Origin: Promethearchaeota archaeon Loki_b31
GTDB lineage: Archaea > Asgardarchaeota > Lokiarchaeia > Sigyniarchaeales > SOKP01
NCBI GenBank assembly: GCA_005222975.1
Contig: NJBI01000026.1
Coordinates: forward strand, 1-47,185
Length of the DNA: 47,185 bases
Direction of reading: 5' to 3'
Below, in pieces: positions 8,656-18,433 of this stretch. Both the position numbers and the translations under genes were made by a program. The notes beneath the pieces were generated by a model that did no database searches, was not told where the DNA came from, and saw only the letters and a list, made by a program, of their open reading frames with translations. Within the stretch, counting starts at the first letter, position 1. The number at the start of each line of letters is the position of its first letter.

Positions 8656-10665
8656 TCACAAATTTAACGTTTTAAAGAAAGACGGCAACGAATAGATTAT
8701 TTCACACTCATTTTTGGATACAACTTCAATGATAGCCCGGATTAAATAAGTGTCCCTCAATTCTTCGCTAGGTTTATATATCTTCACTTTAGATGTCGGT
8801 TTAAATTTTAACGTGTAATTTTCAGCTATACCAATCACAGTATCATCAGTTTTTACGACGATGCCAAATAATCCTAGCTCGTAGTGGGATACTATAAAAA
8901 GATATCGGCCTACTCCCCCTCCTTTCTTATTCTCTAATTTTTCAAAATGTACGACTTCCAAATAATCTTCTTGTAGTTCTTTAGGAAGTTTAATGTAAGG
9001 AATTATTTTTTTCTTCCCTGAGATGTAAGGAAATGGAGTGTAAAACAATATATTAAAACTGGAAATTTTTTTGATTTGCTCATTATATTTCTCTACATCT
9101 TTAACCGAATACGCTTTATCAAGTAATATATCTAATCGATCTATCATAATATCTTCGGTGGAATACCCGTTGAGAACAGTGGCAATATACGCTCGTTTTA
9201 ATTTTTCTATTAGTATATCGCTTCTAATTTTTAGTTTATAATCAATACTAACCTCTAATGCCTCGTTGTAAAGATTTGCTGCCAGTTGAGAATGCCCTAA
9301 AGCTAAAAAGTAATCTCCAAGCTCACTAAAAACAATAATTGCATCTAAGAAGTTTTCCTCCATATTAATACCAGAAACCTCTTCCATAATAGCCATTGCT
9401 GTCGCGACATCTTCACCTTGAATATAGAGTGCTATAGATTTCCCAATCGCACACTTTAGCTTGATTTTTTCGTCGCTATAAATTTCTGCGAGCTCCTCCG
9501 TAAAGTTATATGCCATTATTGCGTTTTTATAGAGACCATGAAACAATAGAATTAATGCTTTTACATAATTTAATGTCAAGCAAGTTTGATGATTATGGAT
9601 TATCGTTGCAAATAATGCTGCTCTTTCTAAGGAATCAATAGCCGTATTTACTCTTCCCAAAGAAACTAGAAGAAATGCTCTTAGAAATTCCATCTTTGAA
9701 ATTTCACTACAGATTAACTTTTCAACAATTTCGTAATCCTTTAAATTAGTCAATTGACCGGAAGCAATTTGTAATAATGAAATTAAGAAACCGTTGCCTT
9801 TCTTTAAAAATTTTACAGCGTCTTTCGAATCATGCTTCACGATGGCTTTTCTTGCTTGCTTAACATATTCGCGAGATATTTTTAAATTTTCAAGAAAATT
9901 AATTATGCCAGATATAAGTTTTTCTTCACTATTAGCTAGCTTCTGGTTTTCAATATATTTCTCGCAGATAGTGATTTCTTTTTCATATTTATTCGCTCCT
10001 ATCTCAAATTTAACAGGTCTCTTTTGACTATCAATATAATATGCGTCTCGGGTAACTATAGAGTCTTGTGTTACGCTGATCGCCTTTTCAATTAACCATG
10101 TTATTTTTTCCTCAGCAGGATAAATTTTAGAGCGCTCAATCATATATGAAAGAGTATAATTCAATGATTTTTTCCAAATATTTTTGAAATAATACCGCAA
10201 CTGCCTATTTGGGATTGTTCTGTGTATCTTTAATAAAAAACTTGAAAGAGATAAAATATTGATCTTCCCGCGAAAAAATAAATTTGCGTTTTTTACGAGT
10301 TTAAAGTCGTCAGAAACTAAGCTAATAGAAATTTCATCATTAAGATCTAATAATTTCTGCGACAAGGATAACAAAGACAAATCTGGGTCTTGAGCAGGAA
10401 AACGAATACCTTGTTTACTTAAGTCGTTTTTTATATTTTCAATTTCCAAATTCTCAATTTCTTCTACATTTATGAATTCTTGAAATTTGTCCTTGAAAGT
10501 GCGAGATGATTTAATTTCGTTAAAAACAATTAAGCTAATGTAATATTCAAAATCCAAATCTGAAGCCACACGCCTTAGATTTTCAAGAATATTTTTGGCT
10601 CTGATAGAATTCATGCAGATAAAGAAATTAGCATCGAACACTATTATTTCGTTTTTCTTAGTCAT
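8656..10665 (-). CDS. PIN-domain protein with TPR-like helical repeats and C-terminal beta domain
   Basis: A 669-residue protein. Residues 1-150 are a PIN ribonuclease fold: Asp11 in VFDAN, Glu50 in VFNEIKSS, Asp93/Asp95, and the VSDDFKL motif (Asp119/120) give the acidic metal-binding set of active PIN enzymes, so RNA cleavage is likely. Residues about 240-520 are helical hairpins of the TPR type. The last 100 residues are beta-rich and could be an OB/SH3-like RNA-binding element. The stop is TGA. It stands alone, convergent with the giant gene and divergent from mobB, so there is no operon partner. It does not look like a VapC toxin (too long, no antitoxin gene). Confidence 0.7.
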   Translation of the reverse strand: MTKKNEIIVFDANFFICMNSIRAKNILENLRRVASDLDFEYYISLIVFNEIKSSRTFKDKFQEFINVEEIENLEIENIKNDLSKQGIRFPAQDPDLSLLSLSQKLLDLNDEISISLVSDDFKLVKNANLFFRGKINILSLSSFLLKIHRTIPNRQLRYYFKNIWKKSLNYTLSYMIERSKIYPAEEKITWLIEKAISVTQDSIVTRDAYYIDSQKRPVKFEIGANKYEKEITICEKYIENQKLANSEEKLISGIINFLENLKISREYVKQARKAIVKHDSKDAVKFLKKGNGFLISLLQIASGQLTNLKDYEIVEKLICSEISKMEFLRAFLLVSLGRVNTAIDSLERAALFATIIHNHQTCLTLNYVKALILLFHGLYKNAIMAYNFTEELAEIYSDEKIKLKCAIGKSIALYIQGEDVATAMAIMEEVSGINMEENFLDAIIVFSELGDYFLALGHSQLAANLYNEALEVSIDYKLKIRSDILIEKLKRAYIATVLNGYSTEDIMIDRLDILLDKAYSVKDVEKYNEQIKKISSFNILFYTPFPYISGKKKIIPYIKLPKELQEDYLEVVHFEKLENKKGGGVGRYLFIVSHYELGLFGIVVKTDDTVIGIAENYTLKFKPTSKVKIYKPSEELRDTYLIRAIIEVVSKNECEIIYSLPSFFKTLNL

Positions 10666-10697
10666 AATTGCATAAAACTTCTTCTTCAGTCATAAAG

Positions 10698-10720
10698 TAA
10701 TGTTAATTCTTTTAACATTA
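10698..10720. promoter_or_regulatory. Perfect 9-bp inverted repeat in divergent promoter region
   Basis: TAATGTTAA (10698-10706) and TTAACATTA (10712-10720) are separated by 5 bases, between the PIN gene and mobB. It could be an operator for either gene. Confidence 0.4.
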
Positions 10721-10750
10721 ACATAATTTAATTATATTAAATCTTGAGTA

Positions 10751-10766
10751 TTTTTATATATTTAAG
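10751..10766 (+). promoter_or_regulatory. TATA-like promoter of mobB
   Basis: TTTTTATATATTTAAG lies about 20-30 bases before the ATG at 10782, the distance expected for an archaeal TATA box with a very short leader. Confidence 0.4.
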
Positions 10767-10781
10767 AATCTGTGATTTTGA

Positions 10782-11285
10782 ATGATAATTATTAGCGTTA
10801 TTGGGTATTCTGGAAGTGGAAAAACACATTTCATACAAAAGGCGATAAGGAGATTAAAGACCGAACTAAATTTTGAAGTAGCGGTAATAAAAAATATTCA
10901 TCAGCATCAAATCGACGAAGAAGGAAAAGATTCATATATATTTACTGAAGCTGGAGCAGTTTATTCGATAATAAAAAACAAATTTAACGAAAATGCGATA
11001 TTTTTTAAAAAGAAAATCAATAGTGAAGAACTAATAAAATGGATTATAAAAGGTCCATTTAAAGTTGAAATAATCTTTACCGAAGGATTCAGGAATTTGT
11101 CTTTTCCAACGATTTTATGCGTAAAAGAAATAAGCGAGATAAAACCCCAGTTAAACGAAAATGTTAAAGCAATCTCTGGTCTAATTACAACAAGCAAACT
11201 TAGTCAAAAAAGTGAAATTAAATTGCCAATTGTTGATGCAGAAGAAAACTTCAAGAGCTTTTTAAAAATATTTGAAATTAAATAA
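10782..11285 (+). CDS. mobB: Molybdopterin-guanine dinucleotide biosynthesis protein MobB
   Basis: A 167-residue P-loop GTPase-like protein of the MobB family, which helps attach a nucleotide to molybdopterin in Mo/W enzymes. The Walker A motif GYSGSGKT is at residues 8-15. The following segments (VAVIKNIHQHQIDEEGKDSY, then FTEAGA and IIFTEGFR) match MobB: the histidine-rich loop after the first strand and the EGF(R/K) element. Length is normal. ATG start with a TATA-like box just upstream and TAA stop. No other molybdopterin gene is in the window. It is convergent with the next gene. Confidence 0.85.
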   Translation: MIIISVIGYSGSGKTHFIQKAIRRLKTELNFEVAVIKNIHQHQIDEEGKDSYIFTEAGAVYSIIKNKFNENAIFFKKKINSEELIKWIIKGPFKVEIIFTEGFRNLSFPTILCVKEISEIKPQLNENVKAISGLITTSKLSQKSEIKLPIVDAEENFKSFLKIFEIK

Positions 11286-11307
11286 TTAAATTTAAGTTAT
11301 TAACTTT

Positions 11308-13155
11308 TTACTTGGATTTTTCCCAAAATATTGCGAGTTGCTGGCATACAAATTCAATATCTTGAATTATTTCATCATCTTTGTTACCTTTAACAAAAAA
11401 TTCTTTTAATTTTCCGCAAATCTCAGTTTTATTAGTAAGATCTTTTATTGAGTTGCGAATTGTTAAAATGAATTTGTTTAATGAAATAATAATTTCTTTG
11501 ATTAACCACTCTTCGAAAATGATTTGATCTGAGGATGATTGAAAGTTATATGTAACAACAAACCTAACTATGTCTTCATACTTATAAAAGAATTTTTCCG
11601 GGATGACTACTTTATAATCTTCTAAATCCTTTAATAGAGCATCCTTATTCATGCTAATAATGTAGTCTGGCCAAACGTCATCTGATACATTTAAATCGCT
11701 AAAAATAAATAATTCTAATACTCTCAAAGCAATGTTTCTACCAATATATCTGCTTCTCGGGTCTATAAAATTTTTGGATGCTTGACCAGGAATTTTTCTA
11801 ATAAAGATTTTATCAATTAAAGTGTAGAGCATACGACATATGTGGTCAACAACTATTTTAAAAGTTAAAGGCTCGTTATTTGGGTTTTCAGATAAAACCT
11901 TGTTTTCTCGGGCGATTAAACGAGTAATACTTATATTCAAGCTGCGCAAAAATGTTCTTAAAAAGTCGTAATTAATCTGTGAAATATTTTTATTAAATAT
12001 TTTTTCAAAAAATACATTTGGATATTCTACATTTGTTAAAACTGAAAAAATGTCCATAAAATCTTGGATCTCTTTAATATTTTTAGCACTAATTACATCA
12101 TCCAATGTCTTATTAAGTTTATTTAATCTGTTCCTAAACTCTCCTGGTAAAAATAATAAATCGCTTACTTCCAAAGCTTCTAAACTTCCACTACCAAAGT
12201 AATATTTCATATACAATAGAAATAAATTAAACTGAGACTTTTGAGATGGCAAATTATTAGCTTGAAATGTCGCATATAGCGTCGATTTCTTGTCAATGTA
12301 ATCGAAAAGTCTAATTAAAGAGTTCTTTTTCTCATTTGTGTAGTCAAAATTCTGTAGGAACTCTTTTTTTATTATATCTAGTTTAGGAAAAATTGAGTCT
12401 TCTACTCTTGAATTTACGAAATTTAGGAAATCCAATAAAGGCGAAAAGTTCTGAAGCAGATTACACTTCTTATAGAAATAATATAATAAATCAACGAGTC
12501 TTTCTTTAGCAAAAGAGTATTCCTCTAAAGCAATTTGATATACCCTATCCCTACCTTTTAATAGTTTATCTGAATACGCTTCTGGAACATTTTTAAAGTA
12601 TTTCAGAAAGTAATAAAGGTACATATAATAATAATTATCAAATAATTCATCTTTGCTATTTTTAATAACAATCAAAAAATTTAGAGTATTGTTATTATCG
12701 CCGTTTTTTATAATAGCTGCGTCTAAAACGATATAAAATTTTTCTTGAGTTAGCTTTCTCAGAATTACTCCTAATATTGAAACCACTAAATATAAATAAC
12801 CGAACGGAGAGGTAATCCCATCTGAAGTGTCTTTAAAACTTTCAGCAAATTCGTTAAAAGATCCCATCTCTTCGGGGGATAAGTAATAAGAATACTCTAA
12901 AAATAAGTGGTTGTCAGAAATCTTCTCCTTAGCAATTAATTTTAAGGAATTTGTATCAAATCCGCAGAAGTTTTGTAAATAAAATTTTAAGTAGATGTGG
13001 AAATATTGAAAAAAAAAAGTACTATAAGTTTTTTGAATTATTCTTTCTTGATTTTTTAATTTGAACTGTTCCCATTCTTTTCTAATCCCTTCTTTAAAAT
13101 CACTAAGCAAAGCTCCTTTACTTTTTAAAATATCAAAAAAGACATGGGAATTCAT
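11308..13155 (-). CDS. Hypothetical 615-aa protein
   Basis: I do not recognise a family. The protein is Leu/Ile/Phe/Lys/Asn-rich, predicted mostly helical, without a signal peptide, membrane segment, Cys cluster or nucleotide-binding motif. The ATG start (MNSHVFF) and TAA stop frame a clean ORF with coding-like composition. Its style (long, helical, lacking motifs) resembles the 1,203-residue orphan at 18.4-22.0 kb, but I see no alignable segment. The next gene upstream on the strand is about 240 bases away, so it is probably transcribed alone or at the end of a transcript. Confidence 0.6.
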   Translation of the reverse strand: MNSHVFFDILKSKGALLSDFKEGIRKEWEQFKLKNQERIIQKTYSTFFFQYFHIYLKFYLQNFCGFDTNSLKLIAKEKISDNHLFLEYSYYLSPEEMGSFNEFAESFKDTSDGITSPFGYLYLVVSILGVILRKLTQEKFYIVLDAAIIKNGDNNNTLNFLIVIKNSKDELFDNYYYMYLYYFLKYFKNVPEAYSDKLLKGRDRVYQIALEEYSFAKERLVDLLYYFYKKCNLLQNFSPLLDFLNFVNSRVEDSIFPKLDIIKKEFLQNFDYTNEKKNSLIRLFDYIDKKSTLYATFQANNLPSQKSQFNLFLLYMKYYFGSGSLEALEVSDLLFLPGEFRNRLNKLNKTLDDVISAKNIKEIQDFMDIFSVLTNVEYPNVFFEKIFNKNISQINYDFLRTFLRSLNISITRLIARENKVLSENPNNEPLTFKIVVDHICRMLYTLIDKIFIRKIPGQASKNFIDPRSRYIGRNIALRVLELFIFSDLNVSDDVWPDYIISMNKDALLKDLEDYKVVIPEKFFYKYEDIVRFVVTYNFQSSSDQIIFEEWLIKEIIISLNKFILTIRNSIKDLTNKTEICGKLKEFFVKGNKDDEIIQDIEFVCQQLAIFWEKSK

Positions 13156-13391
13156 CTTAATAGTTAATTCTTTCCCTTTCGCTTTTTCTCCTATGGATTT
13201 CAGAATGGTACTTAATTCTTTATTCGTAATTCTTTAACCACTTTAAATCAAATATTAATTTAATAATATAATCAAATGTATTTAGTAAACAACCCTTAAA
13301 TATAATATTATAATGAAAATTCAAAAATAAAAATCTTAGCTAATCGAATAATAACGAATTTATTTTCAAAATAAAATTTTTTTTAAAAAAA

Positions 13392-14432
13392 TTAATTAAA
13401 CAATTTTGTGATTTCGTCTGTTTCTGTATAAGACATTGGCGTCTTTTTATTGTTGTCATCTATTACTAAATATTTTTCTTTTTTCGAAGTAAATTGACCA
13501 ATCAATTCAGAATCGATGCCGTTTTTCGTCATTAAGTCAATTAAATCTGCAGCAAATTCTTCTTCAATTGAAATTAAAAGAGAACCGGAAGAAATCGTAT
13601 TATACGGATTTAAATCAAAAACTTTACTTAACTCCGTTGGTTCTGGTAAAACATTTATTTTGGTTTTTTCGATTAAAACCCCTAAATTCGAGGCAATTGC
13701 CATTTCCGCGATGCCACAAAATAGACCCCCTTCAGTAGGGTCGTGCATAGAATTAATTTTAAAATTATCGTTAGATAATAAGGCTTCTTTGAAGACGCTG
13801 ATGCCAGGATTAAATAGGTAATCTTTACATTTTTCAATAAATTCGACGCTGTACCCTTTATCCTTTAATATATTCTCTTTTTCTCGTGCTATAATGGATG
13901 TGCCTTCGATAAAAATCCCCTTGGTTAGTATTATTGAGTCTCCTGCTTTTGCTCCAGATGTCAAAACCAATTTATCCTTCTCAACTTCGCCAAGGAGAGA
14001 ACCAACAATAATTGGTCTGGTAAGGTCTGAAGTAATTTCAGTGTGACCGCCTATTACAGAAATCCCTAAAGATTTGCATGTATCATGTATGTTTTTGAAA
14101 ATGTTTTCAATTAAATCTTCATCTGTAAGTTTCTGAGGTAGTAGAATTGTTGATTGAAACCACTTAGGAGTAGCTCCTGTGCACACAACATCGTTTACAT
14201 TGACATTTACGGCGTAGTATCCTATAGCGTCTGTAGCAAAAGTAATTGGGTCGGTTTTAGCAACTAAGTAATTATCGCCCATATCAATCACAGCCGCATC
14301 CTCTCCAATGCTAGAGCCCATAATAACTCTATCATCTTCTAAATGAGTGTTAGAAATAAATTTCTTTAACATCTTTAAGAGAAACTTATGTTTAAGCTTA
14401 CCAATTGGAAATTTATTTTGATTCTCTCTCAT
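13392..14432 (-). CDS. HypE-like AIR-synthase family protein
   Basis: This 346-residue protein has the PurM/AIR synthase fold found in HypE, SelD and ThiL. SIGEDAAVID near residue 42 is the ATP/Mg-binding start (G.DAAV), NVNDVVCTGATP is the second conserved block, IGGHTEIT the Gly/His block, and MHDPTEGGL near residue 215 the classic HypE/AIR motif. HypE makes the thiocyanate precursor for NiFe hydrogenase CN ligands using a C-terminal Cys (PRIC); this protein ends ITKLFN and has no such Cys. It is thus a paralogue of unknown substrate, as are many archaeal AIR-synthase-related proteins. No hyp genes are nearby. Confidence 0.75.
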   Translation of the reverse strand: MRENQNKFPIGKLKHKFLLKMLKKFISNTHLEDDRVIMGSSIGEDAAVIDMGDNYLVAKTDPITFATDAIGYYAVNVNVNDVVCTGATPKWFQSTILLPQKLTDEDLIENIFKNIHDTCKSLGISVIGGHTEITSDLTRPIIVGSLLGEVEKDKLVLTSGAKAGDSIILTKGIFIEGTSIIAREKENILKDKGYSVEFIEKCKDYLFNPGISVFKEALLSNDNFKINSMHDPTEGGLFCGIAEMAIASNLGVLIEKTKINVLPEPTELSKVFDLNPYNTISSGSLLISIEEEFAADLIDLMTKNGIDSELIGQFTSKKEKYLVIDDNNKKTPMSYTETDEITKLFN

Positions 14433-14460
14433 GACCTTGTCTTTATAAGAATTAACATTT

Positions 14461-14526
14461 TATTGAAATTTATTGAAATTTATTTTTTATTTTTTATGTT
14501 TTAAGTTAAATATGTTTTAAGTTAAA
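14461..14526. repeat. Tandem 10-bp and 16-bp direct repeats in intergenic region
   Basis: TATTGAAATT occurs twice in tandem (14461-14480), and TATGTTTTAAGTTAAA twice in perfect tandem (14495-14526), between the divergent HypE-like and membrane protein genes. Confidence 0.8.
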
Positions 14527-14615
14527 TAAATTTAAATAGCTATTACAATCTATTTTATACATAAGAGAAGTAAATTAAATAAGATATATAATTTCAAAAA
14601 AAGAGTCTGACAAAT

Positions 14616-15134
14616 ATGGGATTAGGTAAAGCTCTAGGATTTAGTCTTTTGGGATTTATAGGGCTAAATTTTCTGTTTGTAATAATAGCTGAAACTATTA
14701 GCGGTAATTTAAACCTTCTTTTTAGCGATATTAGTAGCAATCCATTAATCATATTGCTGATTTTTTTCGGACCTATGGTTAGTATGCCGGGGTCTGTTTT
14801 TAGTTCAATTTTTGCTCAAATTTCCTCGGGAATGATTGATTCTATGCTAATTCAATATATTGGATTCATTATTTCTCCCTTTGTTGCATCATTAATCGCA
14901 GGACGAACCGGAGAGAATAAAGGGGGTAGTTTTGGTGGGTGGATGATTACAACTATGATAAGTGCTGTAGCTTTGGGGATATTAGCCTTCATACATACAG
15001 CAACCTTATCGTATTATGGTATCCCTTTAGCAGATCCAAGCTTAATGTTAATCACCTTTTTGATGAGCGGAGCTGTAAACGGCGTATTCTACGGTTGCTT
15101 CAGTTTGCTATTTACTAAAGAAGAGATGTATTAG
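14616..15134 (+). CDS. Hypothetical membrane protein
   Basis: A 172-residue protein with four to five hydrophobic segments: residues about 5-27, 45-65, 82-100, 112-132 and 145-165. It has a glycine-rich stretch (GRTGENKGGSFGGW) between them. There is no recognised family; it could be a small archaeal integral membrane protein. An archaeal TATA-like AAGATATATAATT lies about 25 bases upstream of the ATG. It ends in TAG, with TAA ten codons later in the same frame. Confidence 0.65.
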   Translation: MGLGKALGFSLLGFIGLNFLFVIIAETISGNLNLLFSDISSNPLIILLIFFGPMVSMPGSVFSSIFAQISSGMIDSMLIQYIGFIISPFVASLIAGRTGENKGGSFGGWMITTMISAVALGILAFIHTATLSYYGIPLADPSLMLITFLMSGAVNGVFYGCFSLLFTKEEMY

Positions 15135-15235
15135 ATAAATTTTCTTTTTCTTTTTAATTTAAAATACTAAAACCTAAAGTTCGTATTTTTATTTAAAGAT
15201 TTTACAAAAAAATTAATAAATTTAATATTTCCTCT

Positions 15236-16255
15236 TTATCGTTTACTCTTTTTGCTTTTATGAGCTAAAATTGAATACATTCCAAATATTAAATTGAAGA
15301 ATACAAAAATAATAAATAACACTTGGGCTTGTAAGATTTGTACAGCTACTGGAACAATTATTGCCCCGATTCTTGAAATCTGTACATAAATCTTCATAGT
15401 TATTAGAAATAAGGCTATAGTATCAACTCGAAAAACCTTTAATTTGTCTTGAATAAATTCAATTTTATCATAGACTGTGCCTAGGATGTATGCAAATAAT
15501 GCAGCATCTATTACAAACGAAACGATAACATGAGTTGGGTCTCCCGTTGCTGTGCTAAAAAATATTCCATATAATAAATCAAAAAGGATATATAATGCAT
15601 AGAAGAAAGTAAACAGAAAAAATAAAGTAATATATGCTGATAATTTCTTTGTTATAATCAAGCGAATTAAGACAATTATCATTAAAACTACGTTTATCCA
15701 AAATAATGTTTGTAAAATCTGAATTACAACAAGTAATAATGGTAGAGAAGTATAACTGAAAAAAATTACTGTCAATCTAAAAAACCATAAGACTAAAAAA
15801 CTAAAAACTAAAAATTCAATTACTCGAGTCACTTTACGAGAGCTCTTAGATTTATACAAATAATCATCGACTTTAGTAGATGAATCCATACATAATTTGA
15901 AGGCAAAAAAAGCTGTAAAAAATATATTAACATTAAGAAGAATTAAAAAGAATAAAATAAATGTGGTAGAAAAAATTGAAGCAGAGAAAAATATACCTAA
16001 AGCTATCGCAACTATAAAAATGATTATGTAAAACCATTTATTTATTTTATCGAGATTTTTAAATAAGGAAATAAATAAGAAAATTAAATTAAATAATAAT
16101 AAACCTCCTCCGAACATGAATATAAACGATTTAATCGCTGGAATAAGCAGATAACTATTAAGTATTATCAAAATCCAAGTAATTGTAAATAGGCTTATAA
16201 TAAATACAAAAATTGGTTTTTTAAACAATCCTTTCAGTCCAGAAATAAGACCCAT
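15236..16255 (-). CDS. Hypothetical polytopic membrane protein
   Basis: A 339-residue, very hydrophobic protein with about nine to ten transmembrane helices (for example residues 14-34, 40-62, 74-92, 95-120, 146-168, 170-200, 208-230, 240-262, 275-330) and a basic C-terminal tail (HKSKKSKR). I do not recognise a transporter motif. It converges with the preceding small membrane protein and ends in TAA. Confidence 0.65.
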   Translation of the reverse strand: MGLISGLKGLFKKPIFVFIISLFTITWILIILNSYLLIPAIKSFIFMFGGGLLLFNLIFLFISLFKNLDKINKWFYIIIFIVAIALGIFFSASIFSTTFILFFLILLNVNIFFTAFFAFKLCMDSSTKVDDYLYKSKSSRKVTRVIEFLVFSFLVLWFFRLTVIFFSYTSLPLLLVVIQILQTLFWINVVLMIIVLIRLIITKKLSAYITLFFLFTFFYALYILFDLLYGIFFSTATGDPTHVIVSFVIDAALFAYILGTVYDKIEFIQDKLKVFRVDTIALFLITMKIYVQISRIGAIIVPVAVQILQAQVLFIIFVFFNLIFGMYSILAHKSKKSKR

Positions 16256-16562
16256 TGATTTTCCCTTTTATCAATTTGAGATAATAATTAGATAATCTAT
16301 TCAATTTATTTTAAATATTGCTTTTAGGATTATTTTAGGTTTTGGTTTCTCCTTATTAACCCCTTAACACATAATTCGCTCTAAATTTAATATGCGAAAA
16401 ACAATAGTATATACAAAATTGAGATTATAGCCTTAATATCTCTCAAAAACGTACAATTTTTTAAGCAATTATATTAGTTACCGACAAAATTAGAAACAAA
16501 GCTTTAATTTCAAAAAACTTGAGGTTTAGATATATAAATTAATAATAATAGTGTGATAAAAA
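16256..16562. promoter_or_regulatory. Divergent intergenic region, about 300 bp
   Basis: AT-rich, no ORF of note. AGATATATAAATTAA at about 16529-16543 is a TATA-like box about 20-30 bases before the TTG at 16563. Nothing else recognised. Confidence 0.35.
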
Positions 16563-16844
16563 TTGAGTTCAGGAAAAGCTAATATCAATTATTCTATGGA
16601 ATCTTTTGATTTTACTAAATCAAACAATATATCTAGTCTACCAGTTTTTGAAGAAAAAGACTTAATTCACTTAAAACAACAAGATATTGTCAACAAATTA
16701 AACAAATTTTACGGAAAAATCATAGATGTCCATTTTTTCTTGTTAAACAATAAAGAATTAACGAATAATCAAAAATTAGATTATTGTAGTATTGAAAGAC
16801 ATTTTATGAAACTATACTTAAAAGAAGTTATAAAAAAAGGTTAA
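16563..16844 (+). CDS. Hypothetical 93-aa protein
   Basis: The small ORF starts with TTG and has no clear ribosome site, but a TATA-like box sits about 25 bases upstream, which suits leaderless translation. The product is polar, with a basic helical C-terminus (MKLYLKEVIKKG). It has two Cys-poor helices and no known domain. TAA stop, 8 bases before the convergent acyl-CoA synthetase gene. It may be real but could be a chance ORF. Confidence 0.4.
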   Translation: MSSGKANINYSMESFDFTKSNNISSLPVFEEKDLIHLKQQDIVNKLNKFYGKIIDVHFFLLNNKELTNNQKLDYCSIERHFMKLYLKEVIKKG

Positions 16845-16852
16845 TGCCTTTT

Positions 16853-18304
16853 TTACTGTTCATTTGAAATGTTGTAATCGTGCGATTTTAAAAATTCAAT
16901 ATAATCGCAATAAAGCGATATACTTCTCGCGGCATCTCTTAACGAGAAAAAATATAGAACTCTCTCCTCGTGTAGAATTTTTTTGACTGAAGAAAATCGT
17001 TGCGCGAGTTCTGAAGAGTCTGCTATACTGGGCATACAAAAAACAAATGGTTTCGAAGTAGATTTCTGGATTTTTATCATATTTTTGAATATATGGCTAG
17101 ATATAAAATGCGGCCATAACGGAATCACTATAATATCGATGTTAGTATCTTCAATCACAATTTCTATACATTTTAAAAATATTTCTAAAACAAAACCTGA
17201 AGCTCCTAAATCAATTGGGTTCCTAACATTTACATTTTCGTAGGGTAATACCTCACTAATTTTCTTTTGTGATTCCAAGGTTAATTCTGGAATTTTTAAA
17301 TAATGTGAGCTAAATAAATCTGTTGTGTTTACACTAGAACCACCACCAGGTGTTATTATTCCTACATTTCTACCATCTGGTATATATTTTGGGAATAATA
17401 ATTCGAAAGTTTTCATTGCGTTCCAAAATTCCTCGTTGTCTTTAACGATTATCGCCCCCGTTTGCTTAGCCATTGATCGCCATAATTTTAAATCGCTTAC
17501 AATGGCGCCCGTGTGCGAAAAAGCCGCTCGAGAGCCATCTTTCGTGTAACCACCTTTCCAGATAATAACAGGTTTAATTTTTCCTGTTTTTTTAAGCTCT
17601 AAAAAGAAATCATAACCCGTTGCTGAACCAAACGATTCTAGATAAGCTGAAATTACATGGGTGGTCGAATCACTACGGAAATGTTTCAAAAAATCAACAC
17701 AGTTCAGATCTAATTGGTTTCCAAACGATACTCCATACCTGAACCTGAGATCGCGCTTATAACCTACATCTAATAATTGGCTCATGTGTCCTCCTGATTG
17801 AGACATAAACGAAATAGAACCAGGAGTATTATTTTTAGCGCTAAATGTAAACGACATTCCTTCAGTGGCGTTATATGGGCCTAAACAATTTGGACCTATT
17901 ATTCTTGTGTTTGTACCTTTGATTATTTGTTTTAATTCTTGCTCTAATTTTAATCCAGATGAGTCTCCCGTTTCAGAAAATCCGGAAGCAAATATTACGA
18001 CCCAAGGGATTTCTTTCTGTACGCACTCTTTTAGAACAGCAGGAATATATTTTGTTTTCACTGAGATATAAGTTGTATCTACAGGAAAAGGAATATCAAG
18101 TACTGAAGAATAACACTTCCAACCAAGCACTTTTTCGTACTTTGGATTAACCGGGTAAAATGTTTCTGCCCATTTTGAATTTTTAAAGGCGGGTAAGTAA
18201 AGCATCGCACCAAATCTCGATTTTTCGCTCGCTCCTATAAACGCAATGTGTTGCGGGTGAAATAAGGTGTCGAACTTATCAAAGTTAAAATCTTCGGGTG
18301 CCAT
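16853..18304 (-). CDS. ADP-forming acyl-CoA synthetase alpha subunit
   Basis: The protein matches the alpha chain of ADP-forming acetyl/acyl-CoA synthetase (acyl-CoA + ADP + Pi to acid + ATP + CoA, the archaeal route for ATP from acyl-CoA). A CoA-binding Rossmann domain comes first (HIAFIGASEKSRFGAM near residue 20), then GPNCLGPYN, SQSGGHMSQ, then AAFSHTGAIVSD, whose His is the phosphohistidine relay residue. IITPGGGSSV belongs to the second flavodoxin-like domain. I chose the ATG at 18304 (MAPEDFN) over an upstream one at 18373 because the extra 23 residues are basic and unlike the family. No beta (ATP-grasp) subunit gene is nearby, so it must pair with one elsewhere. Confidence 0.85.
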   Translation of the reverse strand: MAPEDFNFDKFDTLFHPQHIAFIGASEKSRFGAMLYLPAFKNSKWAETFYPVNPKYEKVLGWKCYSSVLDIPFPVDTTYISVKTKYIPAVLKECVQKEIPWVVIFASGFSETGDSSGLKLEQELKQIIKGTNTRIIGPNCLGPYNATEGMSFTFSAKNNTPGSISFMSQSGGHMSQLLDVGYKRDLRFRYGVSFGNQLDLNCVDFLKHFRSDSTTHVISAYLESFGSATGYDFFLELKKTGKIKPVIIWKGGYTKDGSRAAFSHTGAIVSDLKLWRSMAKQTGAIIVKDNEEFWNAMKTFELLFPKYIPDGRNVGIITPGGGSSVNTTDLFSSHYLKIPELTLESQKKISEVLPYENVNVRNPIDLGASGFVLEIFLKCIEIVIEDTNIDIIVIPLWPHFISSHIFKNMIKIQKSTSKPFVFCMPSIADSSELAQRFSSVKKILHEERVLYFFSLRDAARSISLYCDYIEFLKSHDYNISNEQ

Positions 18305-18433
18305 TTGTATATGAAAAAATTTGAACTGTTTTATTTTTTTTGAAATTCGAAGATTAAAAGCTAATATGTACAAAATTGTTGCTTTTATTATGAAAATATA
18401 ATAGAAATAGAAAAAGAAAAAGTAGAAGTGTAC

